DNA of 64,000 bases from Beta vulgaris subsp. vulgaris (lineage: Eukaryota; Streptophyta; Magnoliopsida; Caryophyllales; Amaranthaceae): contig NC_079202.1 of assembly GCF_026745355.1 (NCBI RefSeq), positions 63,120,806 through 63,184,805 on the forward strand, read 5' to 3'. Each line of letters starts with the position of its first letter. The stretch's first letter is position 1. Under the pieces are notes generated by a model. It searched no databases and was not told the DNA's origin. It saw only the letters and a list, made by a program, of their open reading frames with translations. The translations under genes were made by a program, and so were the position numbers. Below, one piece after another: positions 1 to 12,128 of this stretch.

Positions 1-274
1 TTTCCTAATTTTTAGGTTAGATATCCATCGATGGATAATGATTGAAACAATCATTGGAATAATCGAGGTAGAATAACAGAGTGAATAATCATGCATAAAT
101 TATGAAATTCACTAATTTTGGTGTTAGATACATTTACTCTAAAAAAATTGAGGAGGGAGTGAATGATTTTTAGAAGCGTAAATTACAATATTGTTTAATA
201 TTTTGAAAATACGTCTTATGGGAATAGTGTAAACTGATAAACGTTAAGACTGAACAAAAATTGTAAGTTCTCTC

Positions 275-3200
275 TCAAAGAAAGCTTCTCTGAAAAGACC
301 CAGAAGAAAATCTGGAGGTTAAACCCTGACCCAAATTCTCCTTATCAAGTTTAACATTCTGCCTCCCAGCTGAGAGATCTTTCTCCCGGTCCCAAGGTTT
401 CCAGGGGTGTTTCCCGGTCCATTCGTCCTCCTCCGCCTGCTGCACCTGCTTTGATTTCTTTTTCGAACGACTTTTCTGAGCCTCTTCTTGGTGCTTCTCT
501 ACCAAGGACTTCGACCGCTTGGCCTTATTATATTGATCAACCAAATCAGCATCAACAGCTGATGCTTTCTTGTTTTCTTCATTAGAGGCGAGTGCCGATG
601 CCTCGTTATAGGCTTCTATGTAACTGTGACGGATACAATCAAAGCATCAGGTTAAATAATCTTACAAAATACTAAATCGTATAAATAAGAAAAGGTCTTG
701 AAATTATACTTCATCTTTGCCTTCTGAGCCCGGTCTAAAGGGCTGTCCGTCCAAGCACTGGTATCGCCACGCCCTTGTTTAGTAGTTCTGCTGAAATTTG
801 TAGAGTGCGTAGGCATACCACCAGGCTGAAAAAAATGAAACAAGTCAAAGTTAGAGCAAGATGCATAATTCTATAGTACAATCTACAGAAACAGAAGCCA
901 ATACCCTGATGACCTCTCCCAAACCAAATTAAGTTTTCCCATAAATTCACCATCAAAAACCAAGTCTTATGTTGCATCAAAAACCAAGTTTTTATGTTGA
1001 AAGTATTTAAGAGGTACAACTATATGCATATAGAATTGTGTCAAATGATGATAAATGATGGTGTTGAAAATTAGATCTTTTAGTTACTTAATAACATCTT
1101 GATTTACACCTTTTTAACTTCAGACAATAAACGCGAAAAATGATATAAAGTCCTATCCACACATTTTCTACTCCCTTAATTGTGGCTTTTGTGATAGACT
1201 GATTTCTCTTTACAAGTATCCTATTTTCTTTTGATATATAAATTATAAAAAACCGAACATTGCTCAGCTATTGCTTAATTTTATTTATTTTGATAAGAAT
1301 GATATTACCTAGTCAAGAATTAAAGTTCACACATTTCAATTTTACAGGATTAGCCTAGGGGTCCCTCTCAAAACCATAGTTGATAGAATTTGATCTAGAA
1401 AACTTAGCATAAATGTTCTATACCGAGAATTCCCACGATCAGGCCCTCTAGATTGCAAATACTGCAATGCCCACAAATGCACAAACCCACAAATCTCTCA
1501 GACACTGACCCATGCATGTGGCTAGAAACTCAGCATAGCTAATAACCATTTAACATCTCATAACCCTTGCTGGAGCAGAAAAAGACCCTCCTAAGTTAGA
1601 GAACTATAGGATGATGAGAAAAAGCTTAAATTATCGGGTTATTACCTTCCTTTCAGGGGGTAGAGTCGTCATCCATTCATCTCGTTTTGGTGGAGCTTTC
1701 ACATCCGACTCTGCGAGCAGCACATCATCCCCTTCCATAGCCAAGCCTGTCAAGAGCAAAGTAAGCAGTTATTTCATTCTTTCTCTATCCAAAATTGCTA
1801 ATTCAAAATCCCATGCCTATATCTCACTAATCCTAATAAAAAAAGAGCAGAAAAAAAGGGGAAGCTCCGTATGCAAGATGTCTGCTTCAACCATTCTGTG
1901 CTTAAGGTGCTATTGAGCATCAATCACTTAATCAGACTTCATTTTGTCTAAACTTGCCAGCCTTATTGTTTGATACTTGTAACTAATTGGCATATGTTTT
2001 TATCTTTGGACTTTAAAGAGAAATACTGTATCATAAATCAGGATGCTGTGCCAGAAACCACTATCAACTAGAAATTGCTGAGTGCTGAAGGGGTATGTAC
2101 TGACTGTTAATATCCTTATCCCCAACTGTAACAAGTAAATCTAAATATCCTAATTTATTCATTACAATTGTTCCTCACCTTGTGACCGCCTCCAAAGTGC
2201 GGCTTCTCGCATTGATTTTAGTTCTGCCTGCATCATCCAAACACTTCATAAGAAATCTTATACTACAAGTCGAAGAAAATAAGCTATAAAGGTCTAACTG
2301 GAGTTTAACTGAAAAGCAGTACCTTCATTTCTTCTTCCTCTTCTTTTTTCTTAATAGTATCATCTAATGCTTTTCTCTGCAAATTAGAAAGAGAAGGCAG
2401 ATTAAAAAAAAAAAAAAGTAAAACCTTGGTCAAAACAATATATCTGAATTCTAAGCCATGACTGTATCAATGCAGGCAAATGTCGCCAGAATACTTCTAG
2501 ACTTTAAACTCTAAAGCTTCATTCATAAGATTAGGGTTCCCTCTGTCAAACTGCAGAGAAGCTTCTCAAATCCTGTATGAATTATGGAATCAGTGTACAA
2601 GACTCGTACATTGCAAGTGAGTAATTACCAGTTAAAGACATGTAAGTACAGACAACACGAAGTGACAAAACTACACATATTCATTCCTCGTCTCCTCCGT
2701 CTACAGAAGATACACAAAAAGATATCCAAGGTCATGGCGCATTTTAGTAAATATTACAGTTCTTGATGTCTTCCAAATGAAAACTAAATAACTAATTATT
2801 AAAAAAAACAAAAGTTTCATGATAAGTGAAAAATGAAATGTACTCTTTAAAGTTTCCACCCTTTCGTTAATTGAAGACTCCTGGTAGATACGCTTATCTT
2901 ACTAATCTCAACTTAATACTTATTAGGACATACTTCCTCCATTCTTTTAGTTGAACCATATTGGTTTTTGACACTACTCACATAGTTCACTTTGACCTTC
3001 TTGTATTATTTATACGCAAGGAGAAAACATAATCATGTAGAATCTTATTAGATTCTTCACTATGTATTTTCAAAATATCAACTTCCCATTATTTTGAATC
3101 ATGCATAATTGGACATATTAGTCTCAAAACTGTGCATCGGCAAACGTGCCCAAGTCCTTTAGTTAAAGCATAAAAAAGGGAGTAAGTATTAGTAAAGGTG

Positions 3201-6200
3201 TCAAATCTGAACCCCCCATGTCCTACTTTGTGGGATTCTTTACATCGTTGCACCCAAGCATGAGTTCAGATGATGGCTAAAATTTGTTTAGGAGCGACTT
3301 TATAAGCAGAAAGGTGGGGCTAAGATCAAAGATTTCTCAACAACCCCATATTACATTAGGCACTCACCTTATCTGGATCTTGCAGATCTTTGAAAGCCTT
3401 GTTCAGCTTAATAAATGCTTGGTGAGCTTGTGGATGAGGACATTTGTCAGGATGCACCAAGAGAGACAGTTTCCAGTACCTAAGTGACGTAGACATTGGG
3501 AAATATTAATAATTCAATATACATAAACAACAGCATCACAAGTTTTCAACAAATGAAATCATCCGCATACATGATCCACATATCAGAACCAATCAATAGA
3601 TTCACAACAGAAAGATTAAAACCAAACACAATATTTGAACAGAAATGCTCAGCTACGAAACTACCCAGAGAACTGACCAGGCTATCAGTTACTTGAACTT
3701 CTATCTACAACTCAACAAATGTGACCTCTATCAGTTGCATGCTAGTACAGAGAAAAGTTGCAGCTCAGTTCATATCAACTGGTACTTTGTCCAATAACGA
3801 ACAAAGGACATTACAATTTACTCCCGCTTTCTAAGGCAATCAAAAGCCTCGCTTGACTAAGTCAGTTTTCTGTTGGTTAAAGTTGTAGAATGAAGGGAGA
3901 AACCATTGGAACTAGAGAAGGAGAGGTAATTAGCACATCAAGCCTTTGCTTGAGTGGAGGAAGCAGTCACATAGAGCTTGTGGGCATCAACGCCTTTGAT
4001 TGAGAAGAGGAAAACTGTTTCTCCCCTCCTACCAGTTCCTTTTTTTTAATTTTTTTTTTTTTGGTGGAGATGATCCGGCAAAGTTCTGCAAGCAGTGCCA
4101 ACCGACTTCAAAAGATATGGGAGGCAGAGACACAGGAAGGGTGAGGGTGAGGCAGAAACAGGCAGGAAGGGGATGCTTCGAGGGTTCAAGTTAGTTCTCT
4201 TCTTATATTCTTTCAAATACTCCAATCCCCTGTTCTTCAGGCCTCATGGTTGATAGCCCCGGCCCCAGGCAACACGAACATGATATGTGTGTTTCAAAAC
4301 ATTATGAAACATTCACTTGAAAATGTTTGTTTTGCAGGTCTAGCTAGGCATTTCTCAGATGGAAACATTTCAAAAGCAACCAGAGCCAGAGGAGATGAAA
4401 CGGTGGGCTCACTGCGCAAATTCCAGAGTCACCCAAGATCTTGGCCAAATATCAATACAATTGATTAAGTAAACCCCAAGTTGAAAACTATTAATCCCAG
4501 TTATAAGAATCTTAAGAACAGAAGCTATTCAAAGGATATCTATCATGACTGTGCAATAAGTACAGGTCATATAGATTCTATTATTCTAGAATTCTAAGAG
4601 TATTGTAAAGCCCACAAGTCAAATTTCAGAGAACTCGAAGATACATTTTAAGAGACCCATTTACACAGGCAAGTTTCCAGCCCCCATAAGAACGCTCAAA
4701 ATTACCAGAGGACTCGAAGATACATTTTAAGAGACCCATTTACACAGGCAAGTTTCCAGCCCCCATAAGAACGCTCAAAATTACCACAAGTCCCATACAA
4801 GTAATTTGACTTTAACGGACACTAGATCAACACAGTGAACACACCATTGACTATAGGGACCATATTCTAATATGAAAATAGGGTCTATTAAACCCCCCCC
4901 CCCCCCCCCCCTCTCTCAACAAAGAAAGTAAGCAAAAGACATTTTTAATGCCATTGGAGAGTCTAAACTCTTTAATAGAAAAATGGAAGTATCTCAACCA
5001 AGATTCCACGCAACTTCCAAAGAGATTTGTTCAAGGTGTCGAACCCCAACATATTAAAGCCAAATTGGACCAAGAATGGACCCATGGAACAATACAGCAT
5101 GCCGTAAATCACGTTTGTAACTTGAAAGAATCTTAAATGCAAAAGGAAACTTCAATTGAACACAAAGAGAAATTGTTCTATGAGCGCAAGCCGCAAGTCA
5201 AGTCCTAGAGACTTGTTTCAACATTGTTAAAATCCGTTAGTGGAAATGAAGGGAAGTTACCACTTTCTGTGGTGCTCAAAGTCCATATTGTCCATCTAGA
5301 CGATGATAAATATCCCTAGTAAACCCCATGGTACTGGATGTAAATCACATTTTCGAAACCCTTACTTGACAAGAAATGTTAAGACAAATTGGGGGGAAAG
5401 CTTTATACCTACAGCCTCGTGCATACAGGTTATAAGTCAAATATGAAACCCCATGGTACTGGATGTATATCACATTTTGGAAACCCTTCTGACTTGAGAA
5501 GAAATGTTAAAATAAATTGGGGGAAGCCTTATACCTACAGCCTCGTGCATACAGGTTATAAGTCAAATATGAAACAGACCTATATATTTCTCCCCCACCC
5601 CCTCACTCCCAGCTGAAAATGACATAGGTTGTATATAGATCTTGCTCTATATACTTTAGTGATGACTCGATAGGAAAACAAACTGAATTCCACTGAGGTC
5701 CACATCATCTATATCTGCTTTATATGACCCCAAATGCCTCAGGTCTCAGCAAACCTGTTCCAGAAGCCCGACACACCAAAGAAGATATTGAGATAAATAT
5801 ATTTTTTCCTCTCAAGAGCTCCAAAATGTAACATGTTACGTGAACGTAAACTGCTAAGAAGCCTACTATGTTGTAGACGGTATGTGTATGAAAACCAATT
5901 TAGCCAATCGTTAGTCAGCAACATGAACCTCTCACTATTTGCTCCAAAAGCCACTCAGGCCCCACATGAAGTGGTTTCTTTATTTGTATGCCAACAGGCA
6001 ACAGCATTGTAAGCCTGAAAAAAGCTCAACTGGACATCATTTTCAAAGTATTAAGGGCTTGTTCTCTTGACCTTTTTTTTTTTTTGACAGCACATTGTTC
6101 TCTTGACCTTATTATTCTTATATTCAGCAAAAAATAAGAAAATCTCAGAAGAAAAAAAAGTTCAGAAAAATAAGTAAAAAGTTAACAAAAAGTGGGGAGT

Positions 6201-8685
6201 AGTTTCTGAAAAATTCAGAAAGAGTAAGAAAAGTTCACAAAACAAAAGAGAAGTTCAAAACACAAACAAAAAAAAGTTCTAAAAAATTGAGAAAAATTAA
6301 GATTAATTAAAAAAAAAAAGTGATTTGAACCAGCCCTAAATGGAGTAAGATCCCTAAGATTGATCTGATAGTCTATTGGTCTTACATGGTGCTCAGGGTA
6401 CTAAATCATCTGTTATCGTGCATATTTAATTTAATCTAGTTTGATGAAGGTACTACTAGTTCTATCATACTATTAATTTTGTAATTTCCTTGCTCCTTCT
6501 CTACACTAATGTATATGTGCTATTATTTGCAGAAAGTAAAAACAATTGTTACGATTAAATAATATATCTAATCAGTTATACTCACAAGTCACAAGTAAAC
6601 GTTCATAAATCACATACCTCTTCTTCATATTTTCACCAGGCATTTTGTGGTTTACTCCAACAATATCATAAGGATTATCAGACTCCACTCCCATTATTCT
6701 TGTAACCTGGTGCAACAGATTACAAAATGGTATTATTAGGAATAACGAACATCTCTATTATACACTCAGTTTTATGTGTGCTTACAAGCACGCATACTTT
6801 AACTTATTTCATAAGTAGAAAGTAATAACTAATAAGACTTATGAAATTCTACAACAGGATAAATGACATGATGAGGAAATCTATATTCAACTAGGAGAGA
6901 GAAAACAAAGGATGATGTACAGAACCTCTTCAAAACGCTCCGCTTCATTAGCTGATTCAGCCTCAGTGACAAGAGCAGGAGGAGGTGGCCCGATAAATGT
7001 TCCACCATCATCATCCAATTCGGCATCCCTGGAAGAGTTTGTTAACAAAATTCAGCTGCGCAGATTCATTAAAAATCAGAACTAAGCAGGCAAGCAACTC
7101 AAAAATTAAGTTAGCCAACTTAACTAAGCAGTTTCAGTCTTGATAGATCTCATACAGTTGAAATACTAAGAAGCAATATAATACCTAAGCTCAGCCTCAG
7201 CTTCAGTCAGTTTGGCTGCAGCAGCAAGTAACTCAGCAGAAGGCATCTCAGGGCCAATCACCCTGCAATAACAATCAATCATCCCTGAATGGTATTAACA
7301 ATAGTTTTGAAAGAAAGTTTCGGGAGATGTAGCAAGAGACATCTTCATACAAAAGCAAAAAGCAGCCAGTAGTATTGCGCAGAAGGTCACATGTTAACAT
7401 TTTAGATTATGCAATGTGCACACTCAAAGTTGAGGGCCAAAAATTACGAACCTCCTTCGAGGAGCAGAAGCTTCAAAATTAGGACCAATAGTCACTGAAG
7501 GAACATCTTCAGTAATATTTCCAACATCTCCATCAGGCTGAGACGGAAGATTGTCCCCTTTTTTCAGCTCAGATGCTTCACTATGCGAAGCAATCACTGG
7601 ACCAATAACCTCCAAAGTGGGACGAGCCTTGGACCGTAGCAAGAAAACTCTGTCTCCTTTTTCCTTGAGGTTTAAGGAAACAAACAGCTTCCCGAGATGC
7701 TTCATTAGTGGTTTTTCAGATATTCCTTTAATGTCAACAGCTTGCCCATCATCAATCATTTGTAAGAGCTATGTTCAAAAACAAATTATTCAGCAAACAA
7801 ACAAATAGGAGATAACAACACTCCAATTCCATTCTTATAGCTAAACGATGCCAATGCTCTCCAAAACATCAAATACTTTCATATATTAGTTCAATGATTC
7901 ATATCACTATAATGCACTTAAAAATTCACAATTTTCAGCTTTTCTGAATTATAACCTATGGTTAAACAATTTCCAAATTCATTTATAAGTTCCACACAGC
8001 AATATCAAATTAATACCTAATCAAATCGAACTTAATTGAATAAATAATGTATTAGTTCAATGATTCATAACACTATAATAGACCTAAAAATTCACAATTT
8101 TCAGCTTTCTGAATTATAACAATTTTCAAATTCATTCATATGTTCTACACAGCAATATCGAATTAATACCTAACCCAATTGAACTTAATTGAATAAATTG
8201 CTTCAACAACCAAACAAAAAAACATTATTCAACAATGATGCAAGCCTAATAAACACTAATACCTGCTTAAGATCACCAGAAACTCCAGGAAATTCCTGTA
8301 GCAAATCTCTAACAACATCACCAGCTTCTGAAAAATCATCACTCGATGAATCAAACTCACTTTCATCATCAGAATCAGAATCCTTCTTTTTCGAACTTCT
8401 ACTCGATCGCCGTTTGCTTGTGCTATGTTTGCGATACTTTCTCTCTCTACTATCTTTTTCGCGACTCTCTCTTCCTCTTTTTTTCCTGCGCTTGTATTTC
8501 TCTCTCCTCGAACTCCACCTCTCGTCATCTTCATCGCCGTCGTCGCGGTGCCGACGACGCCGCCGTTTTGAGGAGTGTTCTAATTCTTCGGAGCTTGAAG
8601 ATGAAGGAGATGATGATGGTGAAGATTCTGAATCTGTGTCGTTCGATTGCTTCTTCTTAGTTTTTGTTTTTGTGGTTTTCCCCAT
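275..8685 (-). CDS. J-domain protein with GPALPP-like motifs and DUF3752-type C-terminus
   Basis: Eleven coding exons, read from the 5' end on the minus strand: 8263-8685, 7452-7768, 7185-7262, 6926-7028, 6618-6706, 3368-3479, 2323-2376, 2179-2227, 1646-1746, 710-825, 275-623. All joins keep frame and use GT-AG sites, giving 1791 nt (596 aa). Residues 1-130 are a very charged Ser/Arg/Lys/Asp/Glu region like nuclear splicing-related proteins. Four IGP motifs of GPALPP type follow (VIGPVI, TIGPNF, VIGPEMP, FIGPPPP). A J domain lies at about residues 317-374 with the HPD triad at 346-348, so it should stimulate an Hsp70 ATPase. The C-terminal third is Lys/Glu-rich with the GRGDTSAWTDSP and DEWTGKHPWKPWDREKDL blocks typical of DUF3752. 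A nuclear role linked to RNA processing is inferred only. Exon 5 to 6 is split by a 3.1-kb intron. Confidence 0.9.
2931..3188. mobile_element. Stowaway-like MITE
   Basis: The ends read TACTTCCTCC and GGGAGTAAGTA, which are degenerate inverted repeats with TA at both borders. The interior has the sequence AATCTTATTAGATTC, shared with other MITEs of the window. About 258 bp, in intron 6 (exon 6 to 7) of the J-domain gene. Confidence 0.55.
4633..4786. repeat. 79-bp tandem duplication in intron
   Basis: Two almost identical copies with a period of 79 bp, starting with ACTCGAAGATACATTTTAAG at 4633 and at 4712. The near identity points to a recent duplication. It lies inside the large J-gene intron. 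Confidence 0.9.
5321..5574. repeat. 125-bp tandem duplication in intron
   Basis: The unit starting AAACCCCATGGTACTGGATG at 5321 is repeated from 5446, with a few substitutions and small indels. Both copies contain the same CTACAGCCTCGTGCATACAG block. No gene signal is seen in it. Confidence 0.9.
6055..6336. mobile_element. Tourist/PIF-Harbinger-like MITE
   Basis: Element of about 282 bp flanked by TAA on both sides (6052-6054 and 6337-6339). The ends are GGGCTTGTTCTCTTGACC and, on the complement, GGGCTGGTTCAAA. The interior is rich in AAGTTCA/AAAAGTT words. The terminal motif matches the elements at 19138 and 34063. It lies in the large J-gene intron. Confidence 0.65.
7881..8199. repeat. about 166-bp tandem duplication, first intron of J-domain gene
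   Basis: The block starting GTTCAATGATTCATA at 7889 recurs at 8055, with matching ACACAGCAATATC and CTTAATTGAATAAAT blocks. Divergence is higher than in the intron-5 duplications, so it is probably older. Confidence 0.85.
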
Positions 8686-8807
8686 TGTTTCCAGTTTCGA
8701 TTTCTGCAGGAGATGAGCTCTTATTACTTCGTTTAGGAGAGAAAACTAGTTTTTTTCCTAAATAATAATCTCAAGTATCACTCGTCTGAGTGATTAAGAC
8801 ATTAGTA

Positions 8808-9069
8808 TACTCTTTTGTTTCAAAATAGTTGCACCGTTTGCTTTTTCACATTTGTCAAGATGCTTTTTTGAATGTTAATACCTGTAATTGCGTATAAGTA
8901 AAAATAATAAAATATTGATATTTAAAATTCTCGTATTGAAACGAATTTAACAAGATTCGACTTGACTATGTTTTTTCTTATATAAATGGTGAAGGAAGGC
9001 TTGTTAAAGTTGGTTCATGAATAGTGACCAAATGCCAAATGGTGCAACTATTTTGAAACGGATGAAGTA
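8808..9069. mobile_element. Stowaway-like MITE
   Basis: Terminal inverted repeats are long: TTTCAAAATAGTTGCACC at the left and GGTGCAACTATTTTGAAAC at the right, with TA at the borders. The interior carries an AACAAGATTC core shared with neighbouring families. It sits just upstream of the J-domain gene start and may contribute to its promoter region. Confidence 0.8.
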
Positions 9070-10508
9070 TATGCTTGTGATTTCGGGATCGAATCTTACA
9101 TTTTATTTAGCTTGTTATTCATGTATATTTAGTTTGTTAGGCATGAACATGTGTGCACCATACTCTACGTACAAACGTGTGCACAATCTAGGCCTTGATA
9201 TGCATGAAGAGTTATTTTATTGTCCATATTTTTATATGTATTATATTTTTGTTGTTTTACATATTCGATTTTGTTAAATTGATCTACCGAAAATTTGATA
9301 GTAGTATATTGGCAATGGAACAGGTTCTTTGGAAATTTGAGACCTTAATTTCATAACAACACATAAATAATTTGAGAAATCTTTTATAAATACCCCGGTT
9401 TTAAGAAATACCTAAACAGTTAGGAAAAAAAACTACTTATTATTTAAAGTGTTCCTATATAAACCTTTTTTATTTCCTTCCTAGTTTTCTGAAACTCTTT
9501 GTTTTAAATCATTGATAAACTATGAAGCCTTTACTTTTTTTTCTATGATATACCTATTTTCTTTAAGTTGAGGTTTAGATTTGAATTGATGTTGAAATTG
9601 CACTCATCCAAATTGAAGTAATAACTCATATTTAGGTTTGAAACAAATGCATATAAAATTATCATTGTTTAAATCTTCTTATTTACTTCCAAGCTAATTA
9701 AAGACAAAATATCTAGATTAGCTTTTACACAAAAATATCATGCTCATTTTCAATGATGTCGCAATTTTAATTAAAATAGATGCGAGTTAATTTAGTTGGT
9801 ATTTCCAATGGTATCACAATTTAAATTAAAGTAGATGCGAGCTAATTTAGTTGGTAAAATTTTAATGAATGATATTTAAAATCTAAGATAAAATCTCGTT
9901 TACATCATTATTGTCTTTCCAGCTCTCTATGCAACATTATATTTACAAAAGCCTAAAGAAGAACAAGAGGAAGTCCAACTAGGACATGATACATGACTTT
10001 AGAACTAATTAAAAAAATTTACTAAACAACCAATTTACTAAACCTAGAAGAATACAGTCCAATACAAATTATCCGTCTAATCTGCAGTTAACTTCAAACT
10101 GAATCTACCTAATGTATTCCCCTGTCTCAGAATCATGCAATTTTAAGCCTTTAATCTACTGTAATTAGCATTTATGTAATGCCTCCTCAAAAACATCTAG
10201 AGAAGAAGTATACCTGAAAAGCACCTGTAAAAGAACTGACTTTGCTACATGATACTAATACTTCAGAAGCACAATGAAAATCTTTTTCTTACAACATTTC
10301 TAACAAGTTCAATAGAATAAAAGAAAAGATGTGAGTTCAACATGAGAAGAAAACCTACAAATTTAAACCTACAAGTCAAGATAATTCTGTCTTGCTCTAA
10401 GATGCCATCAATCCAAAGCAATGTCCAAGATAAAATAGGACAGCTATGGATTTAGTTGCTAAAACTAAGCTGCTGATCCTAAATAACTTTCACATATCAG
10501 AAATTCAC
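9070..10508. other. intergenic region, J-domain gene to RanGAP
   Basis: AT-rich, no coding potential recognised. It holds a 54-bp imperfect tandem duplication at 9748-9855 (GATGCGAG.TAATTTAGTTGG in both copies). The part next to 10508 is presumably the RanGAP 3'UTR, since RanGAP reads on the minus strand. Confidence 0.6.
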
Positions 10509-12119
10509 CTATTCCTCATCAACATCAAGATTCTTCAGTTTGAATTCGAGTTCGTTCTCCTCTTCATCATCCTCAGCGGATTCCTTTTCATCATCGTCTC
10601 CGCCTTCTGGGTCATTCTCATCTAATGACCCAAGCTTCTCGGGAAACTTCTTGAAAATATCATTAACATCATCGATTCCGTCATCGGAGATGAAATTCCC
10701 ATTAATATTCAATAATTGAAAATCAGGCTTATTCACCGCCATGTTAGCCAAAACCCTAGCACCAGCTCTATTTATTGCATTTGTATTCATATCAAGTTCC
10801 TTAAGCTGAGTATGACCTTCAAGAGCCTTGCTTATTTGTATAGCTCCTTCATCCTTGAGCTCATTTTCTGCCAAGTTTAGATTTAAGAGGTGCTGTTTTG
10901 ATGCTAGGCATGCAGCTAAGGCAGGTACAGCAGCAGGTGTAACATCATTTCCTGCCAGCTCCAATACTTCAAGCAAAGGAGCTGAATCTTTAAGAGCATT
11001 TGCTATGGCAATAGTGCCCTCATCTTCCAAGTTCAAATAACTTAGGTAGGCTTCAATAAGATTTCCATGTTTTGAAAGTGCTTTACTCAAAGCAATTCCT
11101 GCTTCAACTCCAAACATGTTGTCGCGCAAGTCAAGCTTCTTCAAATGAGTACATCCCTCCAGAGCTTCAGATAAGGCAATCCCACCTTCAGAATCAACCC
11201 TTGTTGAGGAACACCTAAAATCCTCCAGCAAGGGAGAACGTTTGACAATCTCGGAAATAGCACGAGCACCTTCATCCCCTGTCATGTTATTGTGAAACTG
11301 AAGGACCCTGAGCTTCTCTGTCGACGGAAGTAATTCGCAAACGGCACGTGCTGCCTCCTCTGAGATACCATCGTTCATTAAGTAAAGCTCCTCTAAGCTA
11401 CTCTGTGATTTCAGAAGTTTTTCAAATGCTCGAACACCTTTCTCTCCCAAGGCGTTGTTTGAGAGATCAAGAGATTTCAAGACAGAACCTTCAAGAGCAG
11501 CTGAAAACATGTTCATGACTTCCAGGGCTTCTGCCTCTGGCCTACCGGCAATAAAATCAGACAGGTTCACTTCCTTCAAGTCATTCTTGATTGATGCCAA
11601 AATAGGCTCTGCTATCCGAGCTGCACCTAGGCTGAAACTTCTGTTACTAAAACATATCTTAGTGTAATTGTTTGATGGATCCTTTAGTGGTGCCAAAAGC
11701 TCTTCCGCTTCTTCAGCCTCAATGAAGGCACGTGGGCCTTTTGATATATCAAATAAACTTTCAGGGACTGCCTCAAGAGTTGGCACTTCCCTAACAACTT
11801 TACTTGCTGGACCTCTTTTAAGAGCTTCTAATATGAGTTTACTGCATTCCTTGGCATAAAGCTGGACTGCAGAGCTTCCATCACCATCTGGCTCCTTTTC
11901 ATAGAACTGATTCGCAAGAGTAAATGCCTCCTCTTCAATTTGCTTAGCATTCTCCTCAGCTTCCTCCTTGCTCAAGCTACCATACTTCTGGGTAAAAATT
12001 GTTGGAGTTGAAAGATTGTTGGTCATCCGTTCAACAAGCATGATCCTTGTGTTTTGGCTAGGAGGCCATAGTTTAATGGAGAATGGACGGCGCTCAGGAC
12101 TTGTTTGCATAGCATCCAT
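10509..12119 (-). CDS. RANGAP1: Ran GTPase-activating protein (plant RanGAP)
   Basis: Single-exon frame of 536 aa, the usual length of plant RanGAPs. It activates GTP hydrolysis by Ran, which sets nuclear transport direction and helps position the division plane. The N-terminus has the plant-only WPP domain (LWPP at residues 17-20, to about residue 110), which anchors the protein at the nuclear envelope and cell plate. Residues from about 200 to 480 are leucine-rich repeats with the LDLSNNALGEKGVRAFE and LDLRDNMFG pattern. The last 40 residues are strongly acidic, as in all RanGAPs. There is no SUMO-type C-terminal domain, as expected in plants. The coding sequence has no intron; a 5'UTR intron is likely. 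Whether it is the RANGAP1 or RANGAP2 orthologue cannot be settled here. Confidence 0.96.
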   Translation of the reverse strand: MDAMQTSPERRPFSIKLWPPSQNTRIMLVERMTNNLSTPTIFTQKYGSLSKEEAEENAKQIEEEAFTLANQFYEKEPDGDGSSAVQLYAKECSKLILEALKRGPASKVVREVPTLEAVPESLFDISKGPRAFIEAEEAEELLAPLKDPSNNYTKICFSNRSFSLGAARIAEPILASIKNDLKEVNLSDFIAGRPEAEALEVMNMFSAALEGSVLKSLDLSNNALGEKGVRAFEKLLKSQSSLEELYLMNDGISEEAARAVCELLPSTEKLRVLQFHNNMTGDEGARAISEIVKRSPLLEDFRCSSTRVDSEGGIALSEALEGCTHLKKLDLRDNMFGVEAGIALSKALSKHGNLIEAYLSYLNLEDEGTIAIANALKDSAPLLEVLELAGNDVTPAAVPALAACLASKQHLLNLNLAENELKDEGAIQISKALEGHTQLKELDMNTNAINRAGARVLANMAVNKPDFQLLNINGNFISDDGIDDVNDIFKKFPEKLGSLDENDPEGGDDDEKESAEDDEEENELEFKLKNLDVDEE

Positions 12120-12128
12120 TTAATTAAC

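Larger units (their letters stand above)
3480..6617 (-). other. large intron of the J-domain gene
   Basis: This 3.1-kb intron interrupts the J domain between the codons for KKR and YWKLSL, upstream of the HPD motif. It contains two separate tandem duplications, a 19-base C homopolymer at 4893-4911 and a Tourist-like element at 6055-6336. Short open frames inside it show no recognisable protein family. Confidence 0.8.

Noticed and set aside
4948..5136. 62-aa frame after the poly-C tract in the J-gene intron
   Set aside because: It has moderately normal composition but no recognised domain, and it lies inside an intron.
8189..8716. Overlapping long frames opposite the first exon of the J-domain gene
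   Set aside because: They mirror the Ser/Arg/Asp-rich low-complexity coding sequence; the minus strand has the correct splice joins.
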